Below, piece after piece: positions 63,233-64,000 of a stretch of 64,000 nucleotides of DNA (position 1 is its first letter; every line of letters begins with the position of its first letter). The stretch is from NCBI RefSeq assembly GCF_014189505.1, contig NZ_CP050303.1, positions 372,001 through 436,000 of the forward strand, given 5' to 3'. Position numbers and translations under genes: made by a program. The notes below the pieces were generated by a model. The model saw nothing but the letters and a program-made list of their open reading frames with translations, did no database searches and was not told where the DNA came from. The stretch comes from Phyllobacterium sp. 628 (lineage in GTDB: Bacteria > Pseudomonadota > Alphaproteobacteria > Rhizobiales > Rhizobiaceae).

Positions 63233-63272
63233 GTTCTCATCCTCTGTTGATTTTTTTACCGTCACTTGTTTG

Positions 63273-64000
63273 TTATTTCGCGGGCGGAGCAACGGAGTTC
63301 CGCACCACGATTTCAACGGGCAAAAGCTCTTCCGAGGCGGAAGGTTTCCACTCTTGCCAATTCGTTTCCAGAAGCAGTTCCAAAGCCCGGCTGCCAAGCT
63401 GCCGGACGGGCTGACGAATGACCGTCAATGGCGGCGCAAAGAGGTGCAGCGGCCCGACATCATCGAAGCCAACCATCGACACGTCATCAGGAACCGACAC
63501 ACCCTGATCCTTGAAAACCTCCAGCAAGCCAATGGCAATTTCATCGGAACTGGCAAAAATCGCCGTGGCCCCATGGCGTTCTTCAAGAAAGCGCAGGGCA
63601 GCCTCCCGGCCATAATCAACGGTATATTCGCCGGCGTAGCGGTCCACCCGGGCCAAACCAGCCGTCCGCTCCCGCAGAGCCCTCGCCAAACCATCATAAC
63701 GGCGCCGGGCACTGATCATGCGCTCGTCGCCACCGACGAAAAGCACATGCATATGCCCATGCTCGGCGAGATGAACACCCGCAAGGTATCCACCATGATC
63801 ATTGTCGCAGAAGAGCTTTGGCGCTTTTGATCCCGGAATATCTTCATCGACGACGACGACTTTACTCGAACGGTTGATGAGATTGGCAAGAGTGCCGTCA
63901 TCCGGGTGGTTGGTGATGAAGATCAAACCGTCGACGTGATTGCGCTCGATCAGTTGCAGGTATTCCACTTCACGACCCGCGCGGTTGAGCGTTGCATGGA
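63273..64000 (-). CDS. LacI-family transcriptional regulator, 5' part beyond the window
   Basis: Only the ligand-binding half is in the window. It shows the periplasmic-binding-protein-like fold of LacI/PurR: VDGLIFITNHP, AGVHLAEHGHMHVLFVGGD, GATAIFASSDEIAIGLLEVF, VSMVGFDDVGPLHLFAPPLTVIRQP. The frame is open to the edge at 64000, so the helix-turn-helix end lies outside. It is 40 bp upstream of the binding-protein gene in the same direction and is the probable local repressor. The inducer is likely the transported compound or its derivative. Confidence 0.9.
   Translation of the reverse strand, partial: HATLNRAGREVEYLQLIERNHVDGLIFITNHPDDGTLANLINRSSKVVVVDEDIPGSKAPKLFCDNDHGGYLAGVHLAEHGHMHVLFVGGDERMISARRRYDGLARALRERTAGLARVDRYAGEYTVDYGREAALRFLEERHGATAIFASSDEIAIGLLEVFKDQGVSVPDDVSMVGFDDVGPLHLFAPPLTVIRQPVRQLGSRALELLLETNWQEWKPSASEELLPVEIVVRNSVAPPAK

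Noticed and set aside
1..64000. Mobile elements, prophage, CRISPR, toxin-antitoxin or defence island
   Set aside because: No transposase, integrase, phage structural, Cas or restriction genes, no direct repeats flanking a block, and no tRNA-linked island boundary were seen.

Overview
The window comes from a chromosome of an alphaproteobacterium in the order Hyphomicrobiales (Rhizobiales), most likely near Brucella/Ochrobactrum or Phyllobacterium. The evidence is an Omp2b-type porin, an Omp25/31-type outer-membrane protein, a eukaryote-like type II glutamine synthetase (GlnII), a RegB/RegA redox pair beside a cyo operon, and many solute ABC operons with ATGA-overlapping genes. No rRNA, tRNA, prophage, insertion sequence, CRISPR array or plasmid backbone was recognised. 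It reads as ordinary chromosome rich in transport and catabolism.

Layout. 0-12 kb: a FUSC exporter, a class A acid phosphatase, an Omp25-like protein, an acetylpolyamine amidohydrolase with an MHS-family transporter, a glutathione-independent formaldehyde dehydrogenase gene (frameshifted), a small cluster (AraC regulator, 45-aa cysteine-rich protein, alpha/beta hydrolase, DUF1127-like chimaera), and a second MHS transporter (frameshifted). 12.2-19.2 kb: cyoABCD, SURF1, then a RegB-type sensor kinase and RegA-type regulator, apparently one respiratory transcription unit. 19.3-31 kb: SGNH hydrolase, porin, a small membrane protein, DapA, an EAL phosphodiesterase, a CYTH-CHAD protein (frameshifted), a phytase-like esterase, SixA and a D-Ala-D-Ala carboxypeptidase with a SPOR domain. 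31.4-36.5 kb: a metallophosphoesterase coupled to a Ugp-type ABC importer. 36.5-38.2 kb: a cation/proton antiporter carrying a cyclic-nucleotide-binding domain. 38.5-46.4 kb: a FadR-type regulator and a peptide/glutathione-type ABC importer with a gamma-glutamyltransferase. 46.6-47.6 kb: glnII behind a sigma-54 promoter.

48-55.9 kb (minus strand): a tightly coupled Dpp-type importer followed by a GNAT acetyltransferase and a cytoplasmic family 20 beta-hexosaminidase. This is probably a chito-oligosaccharide or other aminosugar-oligomer uptake and cleavage operon. 56.1-64 kb (minus strand): a LacI regulator (cut by the window end), a ribose/fructose-type ABC importer, a phosphotriesterase-family hydrolase, a GATase1-like protein, a BtpA/SgcQ protein, a TenA-like protein and a PfkB kinase. 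This looks like a catabolic cluster for an unidentified sugar or nucleoside-like compound and is the best candidate for an undescribed pathway.

A technical point matters to any user of this annotation. Four genes between 7.8 and 25.9 kb (fdhA, the second MHS transporter, cyoA and the CYTH-CHAD gene) each appear to be off by one base. Three of the sites fall exactly at a mononucleotide run, and the cyoA site probably does. Restoring one base in each gives a complete family-typical protein, so base-calling error is at least as likely as gene decay.
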